From: Schizochytrium sp. CCTCC M209059
Taxonomy: Eukaryota; Sar; Bigyra; Thraustochytrida; Thraustochytriidae
Length of the DNA: 64,000 nt
Reading direction: 5' to 3'
Assembly (NCBI GenBank): GCA_000818945.1
Contig: KN805436.1
Span: 67,618-131,617, forward strand
Under the pieces are notes generated by a model. That model was given only the letters and a program-made list of their open reading frames with translations, did not search any database and was not told where the DNA came from. Shown in pieces: positions 18,546 through 28,623 of this stretch (position 1 is the first letter of the stretch; every line of letters begins with the position of its first letter). Position numbers and translations under genes: made by a program.

Positions 18546-20741
18546 ATGGTGGCGACCGTCATGAGCGGCGCCGCAAAGCGTGTGGCCTTGGCCGCTCGCT
18601 CCAGCGGCCAGGCGCAGCGCGTCGCTCGACTGAGCGCCAGCGCCGGCGCCGCGAGCGGACGTCCTCGCACGCTCTTCGAGAAGATTTGGGACGACCACGT
18701 CATCCACACCCAGGAGGACGGCACCTGCCTCATTGGCATCGACCGCATGATGATCCACGAGGTCACCTCGCCCCAGGCCTTTGAGGGCCTGCGTCTCGCC
18801 GGACGCAAAATCAGGCACCCGCAGCGTCTGCTGTGCACCCCTGACCACAACGTGCCCACCGGCAAGGAGCGTCTTGACGGCCAGCTCGGTGAGTCACCGG
18901 AGTCTCTTCTCCAGGTCGAAACCCTCGACGAGAACGCCAAGCGTTACCAGCTGCCGTACTTTGCCCTGAACGACAAGCGCCAGGGTATCGTGCACGTCGT
19001 CGCCCTCGAGCAGGGCTTTACTCTGCCTGGATGCACCATGGTGTGCGGTGACTCGCACACCTCCACGCACGGTGCCTTCGGCTCGCTAGCCTTTGGCATC
19101 GGCACGTCCGAGGTCGAGCACGTGCTCGCCACCCAGACGCTCATTCAGAGCAAGGCCAAGAGCATGCGCATCACCGTCAACGGCAGCCTTCCCTTTGGCG
19201 TCACCTCGAAGGATCTCATTCTCCACATCATTGGCGTCATTGGCACGGCCGGTGGCAATGGCCACGTCGTCGAGTACGCTGGCGAGGCCGTGCGCGGTCT
19301 CTCCATGGAGGGCCGCGCCACCCTGTGCAACATGAGCATTGAGCAGGGTTCCCGCGCTGGTCTTGTTGCCCCGGATGACACCACCTTCCGCTACCTCAAG
19401 AACCGCCCCATGGCCCCCACCGGCGAGGTCTGGGACAAGGCTGTCGAGTACTGGCGCACCCTCCCTTCGGACGAGGGCGCCACCTACGACAAGGAAGTCG
19501 TCGTCAACGCTGCGGACATTGCCCCTCAGGTCACCTGGGGCACCAACCCGGAGATGGTTGCCCCCATCTTTGGCAAGGTTCCCAACCCGGCCGACGCCGA
19601 GACCGAGGACCAGCGGAACGCCATGACGCGCGCGCTCGAGTACATGGGTCTCGAGGCCGGCCAGGACCTTGACGGTGTTCCCGTTGACAAGGTCTTTGTT
19701 GGCTCCTGCACGAACGGACGCATTGAGGATCTTCGCGCTGTCGCCGAGGTCGTCAAGGGCAAGAAGGTCGCTGACAACATCAAGCACGCCATGATTGTTC
19801 CTGGTTCGGGCCTCGTCAAGCGCATGGCCGTCGATGAGGGTCTCGATGCCGTCTTCCGCGAGGCTGGCTTCGACTTTCGCGAGCCTGGTTGCTCCATGTG
19901 CCTCGGCATGAACGCCGATCAGCTCGAGCCCGGTGAGCGCTGTGCTTCCACCAGCAACCGCAACTTTGAGGGTCGCCAGGGTGTTGGTGGCCGCACCCAC
20001 CTTGTCAGCCCGGCCATGGCTGCTGCCGCCGCCATCACGGGTCGTCTTACCGACGTGCGCAACCTCATGAAGCCCCCTGGCCAGCAGACGCGTGCCTTTT
20101 CCAGCGCTCCCGCCGCGCAAAAGCCCCAGGGCGCCGGCATGGAGCCCTTCACCGTGCTCGAGGGTGTCGCTGCCCCGCTGCCGCGTCCCAACATTGATAC
20201 GGATATTATCATCCCCGCGCGCTTCCTGAAGACCATCAAGCGCTCTGGTCTTGGCAAGCACGCCTTTTCGGCCCTGCGCTACACGGACGGCAACAGCGTC
20301 GAGAACCCTGACTTTGTGCTGAACAAGGACGAGTACCGTGGCGCCAAGGTCCTCGTGGCTGGCGACAACTTTGGCTGCGGCTCCTCGCGCGAGCACGCGC
20401 CTTGGAGTCTGCTGGACCTTGGTCTCCGCTGCATTATTTCCACCTCCTTTAGCGACATCTTCTTCAACAACTGCTTCAAGAACGGCATTCTCCCCATTGT
20501 TCTCCCGCAGTCTGACGTCGATGTTCTCATGGCCGCTGCCAAGAAGGTCGAGAACTTCACCGTCGACCTCGAGGCCCAGACCATCACCTGCGCTGGCGGC
20601 GACAAGGTCTCTTTCGACGTCGACCCCTTCCGCAAGCACTGCCTTCTCAACGGCCTCGACGATATTGGTCTTACCCTCCAGAAGGAGGACGCCATCAAGG
20701 CTTACGAGGACCGCATCTCTGTTGAGCGCCCATGGATCTAA
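18546..20741 (+). CDS. LEU1: 3-isopropylmalate dehydratase, single-chain LeuC-LeuD
   Basis: Intronless, 731 residues, strongly C-ending codon use suggesting high expression. Isomerises 2- to 3-isopropylmalate in leucine synthesis. Residues about 1-38 are basic and Ala/Ser-rich with no acidic residues, fitting an organellar transit peptide. Residues 39-520 are LeuC: VCGDSHTSTHGAFG, GSCTNGR with C388, and GCSMCLGMN with C449 and C452, the three 4Fe-4S cluster ligands. Residues about 545-731 are LeuD, with NIDTDIIIPARFLK and GDNFGCGSSREHAPW. Fungi use the same fused arrangement, whereas bacteria, archaea and plants have separate subunits. The linker contains QTRAFSSAPAAQ, which resembles a mitochondrial presequence cleavage site. 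The start is the first ATG in frame, preceded by a purine-rich leader. Confidence 0.95.
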   Translation: MVATVMSGAAKRVALAARSSGQAQRVARLSASAGAASGRPRTLFEKIWDDHVIHTQEDGTCLIGIDRMMIHEVTSPQAFEGLRLAGRKIRHPQRLLCTPDHNVPTGKERLDGQLGESPESLLQVETLDENAKRYQLPYFALNDKRQGIVHVVALEQGFTLPGCTMVCGDSHTSTHGAFGSLAFGIGTSEVEHVLATQTLIQSKAKSMRITVNGSLPFGVTSKDLILHIIGVIGTAGGNGHVVEYAGEAVRGLSMEGRATLCNMSIEQGSRAGLVAPDDTTFRYLKNRPMAPTGEVWDKAVEYWRTLPSDEGATYDKEVVVNAADIAPQVTWGTNPEMVAPIFGKVPNPADAETEDQRNAMTRALEYMGLEAGQDLDGVPVDKVFVGSCTNGRIEDLRAVAEVVKGKKVADNIKHAMIVPGSGLVKRMAVDEGLDAVFREAGFDFREPGCSMCLGMNADQLEPGERCASTSNRNFEGRQGVGGRTHLVSPAMAAAAAITGRLTDVRNLMKPPGQQTRAFSSAPAAQKPQGAGMEPFTVLEGVAAPLPRPNIDTDIIIPARFLKTIKRSGLGKHAFSALRYTDGNSVENPDFVLNKDEYRGAKVLVAGDNFGCGSSREHAPWSLLDLGLRCIISTSFSDIFFNNCFKNGILPIVLPQSDVDVLMAAAKKVENFTVDLEAQTITCAGGDKVSFDVDPFRKHCLLNGLDDIGLTLQKEDAIKAYEDRISVERPWI

Positions 20742-21281
20742 ATTTGCTTTTCATCTTCTTCAATGATAAACATTTATTTCCCGTGTCCCCGTCATTCCAT
20801 TGATGTGATCTTGTCGTGTCATCTACTTGTTCTCTTTGCTGGACCAACACGGCCTGATGCCCTCCAAAGTCTCAAGTCAAGCTTTAATTATTCGGATGGG
20901 GAATGTTCTTTTTAACCCTATAGCAAGCAGGCAGGCAAATGATGTCGGCCAAGACAAGAGAAGCGCGCCTTCACGACGTGCAACCCCGGGCCAGCATCTC
21001 TCCTTTCCTGCTAGACCACCTATTCTGCCATAGTTGCCTGCATCATGTTCGCAGTTTCCTTATTGTCAAAGTCTCTTTAGCCAGATGACTGACTTCGAGC
21101 TAACGCAGCTCAACGGTCGAGTGACGTGAGCAAGAGCAAAACTACAGCGAACAGGCCTCGCGAGCAGCAAGGAGCGCCAAGGGGCGAGGCAGAAAAAAGG
21201 CAGAGAACGGCGCCACGAGAGGGCGTCTCTGCGCGCGCGCACACATATATACACAGACACAGACTTGCGCAGAGCCGCGCG
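20742..21281. other. Spacer between LEU1 and Tctex gene
   Basis: LEU1 3' UTR, with an A/T-rich ATGATAAACATTTATTT stretch just after the stop that may serve in polyadenylation, then the Tctex promoter. Nothing else is seen. Confidence 0.5.
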
Positions 21282-21996
21282 ATGGAGGAGTCAGGAGGCA
21301 CGCGGGTCATCCGCATTTTGCAGCCCACGTACGAGACCGAGCCCGTGCTGGACGGGAGGTTTACCAAGAACTCGGTCGAAGAACTATGCACGCCCGTGGT
21401 GCACGAGTACCTTGAGGGCAAGCGTTGGAGCGAGGAGAAGGAAATTAATTCGGACATGTCACAGACCGTGACGAACCTTGTCATGGAGAAAATCAGGGAG
21501 CTTAATCTCTCGAGGTACAAGGTTGTGGTGCAGACGAACCTCGGCGAAAATCGCGACCAAACCGTGCGCGTAGTCTCGCACTGTCTATGGGAATCGAGCC
21601 TCGATAGCACGGCAGAGATCAAGTTTCAGTCGGTACGTTGTATGACATGGTTAAATGTGTGCTAATGGGGAGGAGGAAAGAGAAAGGGGAAGGGGAAATT
21701 TGTGCTAGCAGGCCGGCAGGCAGGCAGGCAGGCAGGCTGGCTGGCTGGCCAGTTGGCTGGACGAACGGATGAACGGACAAAGGAGCGAGCGAGCGAACGA
21801 GCGACTGACCCACGGTCCGTGACCCTTTCAACTTTTGTTTTTGCCTTTGACGCTTTGACATTTTTTGCGCTTGGGTGCTCTGGTTCTTTCTTCATCTTCT
21901 TTGGTGCTGCTCTTGTTGTGATCATTGTCGTCCGATTGGGAAACGTAGGATTCATTGTGGTGCTGCATCGTGATCATTGGCATGTACGTGCACTAA
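21282..21996 (+). CDS. Tctex-type dynein light chain, two exons
   Basis: I join exon 1 (21282-21632, 117 codons) to exon 2 (21949-21996, 15 codons plus stop), giving 132 residues. The junction is TCG|GTACGT...ACGTAG|GAT. Exon 1 has the Tctex fold core: YKVVVQTNLGENRDQTVRVV, then SHCLWESSLDSTAEIKF. Without exon 2 it lacks the last strand; exon 2 supplies DSLWCCIVIIGMYVH, matching the hydrophobic SLFCVV..FG.. ending of Tctex/DYNLT proteins. The fit resembles the Tctex1D/DYNLT2B axonemal and intraflagellar-transport type, consistent with flagellate zoospores. Predicted to bind dynein intermediate chains as a dimer. The 316-bp intron carries CAGG, GGCT and GCGA repeats. Confidence 0.85.
21706..21755. 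repeat. CAGG and GGCT tetramer repeats inside the Tctex intron
   Basis: Tandem CAGG units followed by GGCT units, wholly inside the intron of the Tctex gene. Confidence 0.85.
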
Positions 21997-22176
21997 TGTG
22001 CCAGCAAACCCTGCTGGTCACAGCGCAGTTAGGTTCCAGAGGAGCTGTCAGCGAACCGAAAAGCATGGGTCGTCCCGGCGGCACATCTCGTGAAAAGCAA
22101 CTAAAGCAAAGAGAAGAGAAGAAATGAGAAGACCCCCTCGCGGGATGACATTTTGTGGCAGCATCCTCCGAACCAA

Positions 22177-22566
22177 CTATGGGGCAGTCTGCGCGACCTC
22201 CTTCAAATGCTCCATGATCGCTTCGTGGAGCTTGACAATGCGCTCACTAAGCAAAGTAACCCTTTTCGTGAGTCCCTTTCGTTTTTCGCGAGCTTCTTGC
22301 TGTCCCGAGCTGAGCTCTCCTACTTGGACAGCGTCGATGCCGCGCATTTGCAGGGCGTCCACCTTTCCATTAAGGAGAGCAAGCTCGTCCTTGATCTTGT
22401 GAATTTCTGCGATTTCTGGTCCCGCGCTCGCCTTGATGACAAGGTTCTTGAATGACTCCTCGTAGCTGGAGAGTTCCGCTTCGAGGGCCTCCAGCTTGAC
22501 CACCGCCGCCTCGCTGCGCGCGCTCACCTGCCTGCGCAGCTGCGTGCCCTCTTTCGCGGTGCTCAT
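22177..22566 (-). CDS. Small coiled-coil protein with BAG-like domain
   Basis: 129 residues from the ATG at 22566, which starts MSTAKEG. Entirely helical and charged. Residues about 65-120 resemble a BAG domain: KVDALQMRGIDAVQVG, followed by a basic helix with AREKRKGLTKRVTLL and ERIVKLHEAI. This recalls the BAG pattern L..L..ID......VR..RK.LV..VQ.LL..LD. BAG domains bind the Hsp70 nucleotide-binding domain and promote nucleotide exchange. The N-terminal coiled coil (10-55) has no family assignment. A prefoldin- or tropomyosin-like small coiled coil is the main alternative. It is divergent from the proteasome alpha-2 gene, another proteostasis gene, which is suggestive only. Confidence 0.55.
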   Translation of the reverse strand: MSTAKEGTQLRRQVSARSEAAVVKLEALEAELSSYEESFKNLVIKASAGPEIAEIHKIKDELALLNGKVDALQMRGIDAVQVGELSSGQQEAREKRKGLTKRVTLLSERIVKLHEAIMEHLKEVAQTAP

Positions 22567-23694
22567 GCTTTCTTCGTCTCCCTTTCTCTTTCCTCTCTCT
22601 CTCTTCTCGGACGGCAAGGTCTGAGCTGCGCCTGGCACCGCTGCGACGTTGCGCGCGCGAGCTCTTGCTTGCTGCTCTGTTTAGGCTGGCGACGTGCGAG
22701 GCACGCGGAGCAGAGCTCGAGATTCGCTGGCGGCGCGGACGCTCGATCGCGGCACCTCTACGACTCGAAGTTGTGATTTTGGCTCCGTCACCTTTTCTTC
22801 CTTTTGATTTATTTTCTTGACGAAGTTGAATTTTTGGTTTTACCCTCTGTCTACACGGCGTGGCGTGGCGTGGCGTGGCGTGGCGTGGTGTGGCGTGGCG
22901 TGGCGTGGCGTGGTGAGGCGAGCAGCGCTTGCTTGGCTTCACACGCAAACTCAGTATTAAAAAGTGGAGCTTGATTTATACTTGTCAACATTGATCGCAA
23001 CAGACCTTGCCTTGGACAGACAACTTGAGAAGGGGTCCGCGCCGCGCTGCAGGTTCTCTTTTTCATTTTCAAGTTCTCTCCTCGCCCCCTTCAAAACTTT
23101 GCAATCAATGCAAGACGTCGAGGCAAACGGCGACGACATCTTGTCTTCCTCCTCGCAGCCCAACCACCCCGGCTAAGCAAACGACCTCCGCATCACCAAA
23201 AAAATCCCTCATTCTCCCCATCATCATCATCAACATACATCACACACACGGTCTCGTGCCCAACTTGAACTTCAACCCATGTTAATCTCCCGCCCTAACG
23301 TGAGCGTCGCGCCGCGACCGCGCGCAAAGCGGCCCAACCTCGCTCATCCGGGAACGCGGGGAACAGCGCGGGGAAGGCGAAAGAAGCTCGTTTCGATCCT
23401 CGAGCCCGAGCGCCAGACCCGCGACCGCTGCCGCCCGCGCTGGAGAGACGCCCGAGCCCGAGCGCGAGACGCACCGACAGGCAGGCCCAGCGCCGGCCTG
23501 AGCAGCTCCGACGCGCGTCAGGTCCTCCCCCCACCCGTCGCGAAGGCGAGCTAGGATCTGCTTCGTGCCCGCGGCTACAACGGCGGCAACGACGAGGACC
23601 TGAGCGAGGCAAGCAAGCCGAGCGAGGTAGACGTGGCGGAGAGGGAAAGTAAAAGAAGAAGAAGAAGAAGAAGAAGAAGAGAGAGAGATACACC
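22567..23694. other. Divergent promoter region of BAG-like and PSMA2 genes
   Basis: Contains a GGCGT pentamer array (22857-22912), a polyAGA leader immediately before the PSMA2 start (23651-23690) and GC-rich sequence between. A 60-residue open frame on the minus strand near 23140-22957 has no recognised features and is not called. Confidence 0.5.
22857..22912. repeat. GGCGT pentanucleotide array
   Basis: About eleven tandem copies of TGGCG with two GTGGTG or GTGGTGA interruptions. Confidence 0.95.
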
Positions 23695-24402
23695 ATGGGC
23701 GACGGTGCGTATTCGTTTAGTCTGACGACTTTCAGCCCGACGGGCAAGCTGCTGCAGATCGAGCATGCGCTCAACGCTGTGAACAAGCGCGGCAAGACCT
23801 CGCTGGGAATCTGCGCCACCAACGGCGTGGTGCTGGCGACCTCCAAGAAGGTTGCTAGTCTTGTTGATCTGACCAACTTTCAAAAGGTCAACAATGTTAC
23901 AGACAGCATTGGCATGGTGTATGCCGGCATGGGACCGGACTTTCGCCTTTTGCTAAAGCGCGCACGAAAGCAGGCCCAGACCTACTTTAGGCAGTACCAG
24001 GACCCGGTCCCAACCGAGCAGCTCACGCGTATGACTGCACAAATCATGCAGGAATTTACGCAGCAGGGTGGTGTCCGCCCTTTTGGCGTGTCGCTCCTCA
24101 TTGCCGGCTACGACGACGATGGTCCGCAGCTCTACCAGGCTGATCCTTCGGGCGCCTTTTTCGGTTGGAAGGCTACGGCTATTGGACAGGACTTTGTCAA
24201 TGCCAAGACGTTCTTGGAGAAGCGCTTCAGCGACGACATGGAGCTCGAGGATGCCATTCACACTGCTCTTCTCACCATGCGCGAGGGCTTTGAGGGCGAA
24301 ATGACCGAGCATAACATTGAAATCGGTATCATTGACGAGTCCCGCAAGTTCCGTGTCCTCACTCCTGCGGAGGTTCGCGACTACCTCGATGAGACCGAGT
24401 AG
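23695..24402 (+). CDS. PSMA2: 20S proteasome subunit alpha type-2
   Basis: 235 residues, single exon, normal length. Starts MGDGAYSFSLTTFSPTGKL, the alpha-subunit N-terminal helix signature (YS.SLTTFSP.GKL.Q), followed by QIEHALNAVNKRGKTSLGI. The Rpt-contacting and alpha-ring residues YAGMGPDFR, TQQGGVRPFGVSLLIAG and YQADPSGAFFGWKATAIG are all in place. It is a structural, non-catalytic ring subunit of the 20S core in cytosol and nucleus. The leader immediately 5' of the ATG is pure purine (AGA repeats, then GAGAGAGA). The start is fixed by the conserved N-terminus. Confidence 0.97.
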   Translation: MGDGAYSFSLTTFSPTGKLLQIEHALNAVNKRGKTSLGICATNGVVLATSKKVASLVDLTNFQKVNNVTDSIGMVYAGMGPDFRLLLKRARKQAQTYFRQYQDPVPTEQLTRMTAQIMQEFTQQGGVRPFGVSLLIAGYDDDGPQLYQADPSGAFFGWKATAIGQDFVNAKTFLEKRFSDDMELEDAIHTALLTMREGFEGEMTEHNIEIGIIDESRKFRVLTPAEVRDYLDETE

Positions 24403-26607
24403 GCCTGGTCGTCGTTTTCTCTTCCTGTTCACCGAATGCAAAAATACAATTACTACAACAACAACTACAAACAACTTCATCCATTGCCCTTTTTTCCCTG
24501 TTTGTATTGCGTGTGTGCGTGTTGGTGCGTGTGCGTAGATAGCAACAAGGAGCTTCGGTGTACCCGCGTTTGTCTTGGGGTCCAAACAAATGAAAGAGAA
24601 GAAGCCTTGTCTTACTAACTCCGGGTCTGAGTTGTTATGATCAGAAGCATGAAAAGACGAAAGGTCTCGTACTCACATCAATCCACGATATTCTGTCCGA
24701 AATGCTCATTCTTAATCCATCCTTTGGCTCTCATTTGCCAAGACCAAAAAAAATCCTTGGCCGTGCGTCAATCGGGAGCTCATGAACTTTGGATAAGAGG
24801 CAAAGTAGACGAGCGCCGTGTTGAGTTCTTGAAAGATTACGTGATTTATCAACCTCTTAAGCTCGGCAAACTCAAACATCATTGAAGTCACCATGCCCAG
24901 AGTCGAATGCTCATTTCAGTAAATGCTCTGACTGATCCAGAGCTCTTGAACGGAAAAAAAAAAAAAAAAAAAAGACAAACCCATCGAAAGAGAACTCAAT
25001 TCAGCCTCCCAAGCTTGTCAAAAAACCTTCAAGCTTGTCAAAAACCTTCAAGCATGAACGACGAGGTAGACGAGCGTGTTGAGTTGTTAAAAGAGTACGT
25101 GATTTATCAACTTCCCAAGCTCGGCACACTCAACATCATTGAAGTCACCATGCCCAGAGTCGAATGTTCGTTTCAGTAAATGCTCTGACTGATCCAGAGC
25201 TCTTGAACGAACAAAAACGAAAATGGACAAGACAAACCCATAATGTGGACGTAAGAGGACTCACTTCAGCCTCGCAAGCATGTGAAAAACCACCAAGCAT
25301 CCGTGTTCCCTAGCGTCAGTCTCTGGCTCATGTCCGAACGAGTGAAAAACCCCATCTCTCCCAATCACTCCAAAAGATCCGCTACAATCTGCTCCTACGA
25401 CCTGGAGCTGCGCCCGCCCCCGGCTAGGCTACCCCCGCCCTCACCCTTATACCTTCTCCCTCTAGGCCTACTCATAAACACGCACATTGTGATCTTCTTC
25501 TACCCCAAAAGCGTGCCCACTTCGTACATCCGGGACGCGTACGCGGAGATGGCGCGCGCCCGCTTTGGCCCCTCCCGCCGCGCCGTGCCGCCCCAAGCGA
25601 AACACAGCGCGCGCCCACCCGCGTGGACACGCGCTCGCTCGCTCGCTTTCTTGGTCGCCTGCTTGTAGGGCCTGCTTGCCCTGCGTGGGTCCGGGCGCCC
25701 CCACTGGAGCCGTCGCGGTCACCTCGGCTCGTCCCACCTCGTCTCGTCGCAGCTCCTCCCGACTCCACCCGCGCCGCCTCGCCTCGCCTCGCCCGGCGCG
25801 CGCCGAGACGAGCCGGGCGCAGGGAGTGCGAGGCGAGGAAGCAGCTCGAGGCGGCGGGAGGTGCACGCGGGCGCGGGCAGCGGCGGACTCTCTCCTCGAG
25901 GCAGGGCGAATCAGGGCGGCACGTGCCTGCATGTCGCACGTGCCGCGCCCGCGCCCGCGCCCGCGCCTGCGCAGCCGCGAAGCCGCGAAGCCGCGAAGCC
26001 GCGAAGCCGCGCGGCTGCGGCTGGCTGGACGGACGGCTGCAGACGGGCGAGGGCTCGACGTGGAGCGAGCCGGCGGCGGCGGTGGGAGGGCGCGTGCGAG
26101 CCGTGTGCGCGCGTGCAGACCCTGGTCGTCCTCACGCTGCTGCTGCTGCTCTACGTACACAACTACTCCTGCACACTCATGCTGCTACACACTCTGGCGG
26201 CGAGCGAGTTGCCTATGTGTCGATGTCTCCACGCGCCGTAAAAGCTGCGCGGCCGCGCCGGTCAGTCAGACCGCCTCGCCGCGCCTCGCCTCGCCCCGCC
26301 TCGCGCAGGACGCCCTTCTCGCCCAGGTTCTCCAGAGGCCGCGCGTGTCGTGCGCGCAGAGACGGCCTGGCCTGCCTTGCGGCCGGCGAGCGATACCGTC
26401 ACACGCGCCGTCTTCTTCCTCGGCGTGGGCACTCGCACGCTCGCCCACCCGCCTGCCCGCCCGCTCCACGACGCAGACTCTTAGCAGGCAAAGCGGCTTT
26501 CCTGCCTCGTCTCCGCCGCGCCGAGTCGAGCCGAGTCGAGCGGAGCGGGGCCGAGCGGAGTCGCGTCGCGTCGCGCCGCGTCGCGCGCCTTTGCGGAGGA
26601 GGGCAGG
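24403..26607. other. Spacer with segmental duplication and GC-rich PH-RGS leader
   Basis: 24403-24800 is the PSMA2 3' flank. 24805-25320 holds a tandem duplication of about 261 bp (separate entry). From 25380 to 26607 the sequence becomes very GC-rich with simple repeats, including GAAGCCGC 9-mer units (25976-26008), CGCCT pentamers (25776-25796, 26276-26302), and GAGTC/CGCGT pentamers (26516-26587) immediately before the PH-RGS ATG. No gene is supported. Confidence 0.55.
24805..25320 (+). repeat. Tandem segmental duplication, about 261 bp per unit
   Basis: The copies begin GTAGACGAGCG at 24805 and GTAGACGAGCGTG at 25066. They share long identical blocks such as TTACGTGATTTATCAAC versus GTACGTGATTTATCAAC, GAAGTCACCATGCCCAGAGT, and AAATGCTCTGACTGATCCAG. 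Both end with an A-rich tract and CAGCCTCCCAAGC or CAGCCTCGCAAGC. The second copy keeps an open frame starting ATG at 25054 and running to 25176 (41 codons); the first encodes a related but differently ending peptide. This could be duplicated 3' end remnants of a small gene. Confidence 0.85.
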
Positions 26608-28623
26608 ATGGACGCCATCGTGACCCTGAGCAAGGGCGAGGTTGTGCAGATGGAGGGGTGGCTGCTCAAGCGGCGCGCGGGCGTCGAGGACGAGCTCGAC
26701 GGCGAGGGCGAGGGCGAGCCGTCGCTGGAGTCCATGCCGGCCGCCATCACGCCCAGCGGAAGTAGGCTCGAAGCGCTGCTCCTCCGCAGACAGGAACGCA
26801 AGCGCTACTTTGTCCTCACCACGCAGCCCGCCAATAAAAAGACGGGTACCGCCCCCCGCGCCATCCTCTTTTACCTAGCGCGAGAAGCCGTCTACGAGCG
26901 CGAAAAGGACACCATGCGCGCATCGCAGAGCGATCTTCTCGCCATGGCCAGAGCCGCGTGGCAGGATGAATTGAATCATCAGCTCATGCGCGGGCGCATC
27001 GTGCTCACGGACACCACCGAAATCTCCCTGCTCCCCAACAACGAGATCCGCATCGTCGTGCCCGGAAAATCATTCTTCATGCGCCCCATCGAAAAGGGCA
27101 CATCAGCCGAGTCAAAGCTCTCCGCCGGACAATGGTACCAGGCCATGCAACGCGCCATCAAGGATCTCTGGAAATGGGAGAATCGTCAGCACTCGACTTC
27201 CCCTTTCAAAAGTCTGCGCCAATCCACCAGCAAGCCCGACATAGGCAAATGCCCAGAAACCCTCGAAGGCGTGCTCGAGTCACCCACGCACCGCCGCCAC
27301 TTTGCCCAGTTCTGCGAGTTTCGTCATGGTGCCGAGAACCTCCTCTTTTACGAAAAGGTCGAAGAATTCGAGGCCAAGGTCGACGCGGTCATGGTCGCCA
27401 AGGCACGTAACTCGGGCGTGCTTTCCCGCACGAGCAGCCCCGGCGGAGCCATCGGCGGTCTCAAGCTCGCGGAACGTCTGCGCCGCTTGAGCCAAAACCG
27501 TGGCCTTCCCCCGCCCAAATTCAGCGAGGTGGCCATGCCCAAGGACATCAAGCTGCTCGCGCACGAAATCCTTGATACCTTTGTCGCCGAAAACACGCCG
27601 CAGCAAGTCAATCTCAGCAACGGCGCCCGCACGGAAATCGTCAACGCCTTCAGGACCAAGGGCGACGCTGCAGTCACCCCGGACGTCTTTGCCAGGGCCA
27701 AGCACGAGATCTTTCTGCTCATGGAAACCAACTACTTTCTCCGCTTCTATCGCGAGGAAATGCGCAAAACGGGGTGTTTTTCCTCTCTTTTTGGCAAGCA
27801 TGGACTCGCTGGTTACGAGGCCGTTGTGGGTCACTTTGGTCTCGTCAAGACGGATATGCAACGTCTTCTTGCAGCCTATGAGCTGCGCGCCACCCAGGTT
27901 GATGCTCAAGAGAGCGCTCTCAAGGCCGCGCTGCGTATCTCTCACGATGTTGCCGTGCCCTCGCAGACGACCACGCGCAAGGCGCTGCTTACGCTCTACC
28001 GCTCGGACGGTGTCCGTCTCCAGGCTCTCGATGAGTTCCGCCGCCAGCTCGACGAGTCCGTCATTTTTCGCCTTCGATGGCTGCAGAAAACCGTCGATAT
28101 TCAGCTTGAGACCCTCATTAGCGGTGATCAGCTCGTTATGCGCAAGCTCGAGCACGCCCGTGAAGCGCTTGATCACATGCATCATCGTGAGCAGGATCTT
28201 CGTGTCGTCGCGCAGTACCGCAACATGGACGACCCTGACCACCCCGAGGTGGAACCGATTCTCAAGCAGCACAACGTCACTCTTGCCGAGGTCGACGAGG
28301 AAATCACAAATGCGCATCATCGCATTCCTATGCTCGAGATGGCGGTCACGCGCACCGTTCAAGAGCTCGACGATCGCATTATCGAATCGCTCGACAAGCT
28401 CGAAGCTCTGGAAATCCATCGCCTCGAGGAACAGCAGCGAGCCATCAAGCACGCCATTAGCGCTGAGCGCCATGCCTATGATGTTCTTCGCGCCCACCAC
28501 GAAAATGGAAAAATTTCTCTTCAAGGCATCAACACCCCACTGGATATGGCAAATTTTGTCAAAGCATTTGCGACGAGCTTGGACGTCGATGACGCGGGTT
28601 CGGTTGCTACCGGAGGACCATGA
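26608..28623 (+). CDS. PH and RGS domain protein
   Basis: 671 residues, single exon. VVQMEGWLLKRR (10-21) opens a PH domain that ends at about 185 (AGQWYQAMQRAIKDLW, the C-terminal PH helix with its conserved Trp). An acidic insert sits between its first two strands. Residues about 214-390 form an RGS domain: TLEGVLESPTHRRHFAQF, then GAENLLFYEKVEEF, a long Ser/Gly insert (about 265-300), DTFVAENTPQQVNLS, and FARAKHEIFLLMETNYFLRF. The C-terminal 270 residues are helical with heptad-like spacing. RGS domains speed GTP hydrolysis by G-alpha subunits or bind other partners; PH domains bind phosphoinositides. Predicted cytosolic, membrane-recruited regulator of G-protein signalling. Confidence 0.85.
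   Translation: MDAIVTLSKGEVVQMEGWLLKRRAGVEDELDGEGEGEPSLESMPAAITPSGSRLEALLLRRQERKRYFVLTTQPANKKTGTAPRAILFYLAREAVYEREKDTMRASQSDLLAMARAAWQDELNHQLMRGRIVLTDTTEISLLPNNEIRIVVPGKSFFMRPIEKGTSAESKLSAGQWYQAMQRAIKDLWKWENRQHSTSPFKSLRQSTSKPDIGKCPETLEGVLESPTHRRHFAQFCEFRHGAENLLFYEKVEEFEAKVDAVMVAKARNSGVLSRTSSPGGAIGGLKLAERLRRLSQNRGLPPPKFSEVAMPKDIKLLAHEILDTFVAENTPQQVNLSNGARTEIVNAFRTKGDAAVTPDVFARAKHEIFLLMETNYFLRFYREEMRKTGCFSSLFGKHGLAGYEAVVGHFGLVKTDMQRLLAAYELRATQVDAQESALKAALRISHDVAVPSQTTTRKALLTLYRSDGVRLQALDEFRRQLDESVIFRLRWLQKTVDIQLETLISGDQLVMRKLEHAREALDHMHHREQDLRVVAQYRNMDDPDHPEVEPILKQHNVTLAEVDEEITNAHHRIPMLEMAVTRTVQELDDRIIESLDKLEALEIHRLEEQQRAIKHAISAERHAYDVLRAHHENGKISLQGINTPLDMANFVKAFATSLDVDDAGSVATGGP

Noticed and set aside
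19086..20639. 517-codon minus-strand frame opposite LEU1
   Set aside because: A shadow of strongly C-ending codons in LEU1; the sense strand matches LeuC-LeuD throughout.
21633..21663. Unspliced C-terminus of the Tctex protein
   Set aside because: It lacks the last Tctex strand, which exon 2 at 21949-21996 supplies in phase.
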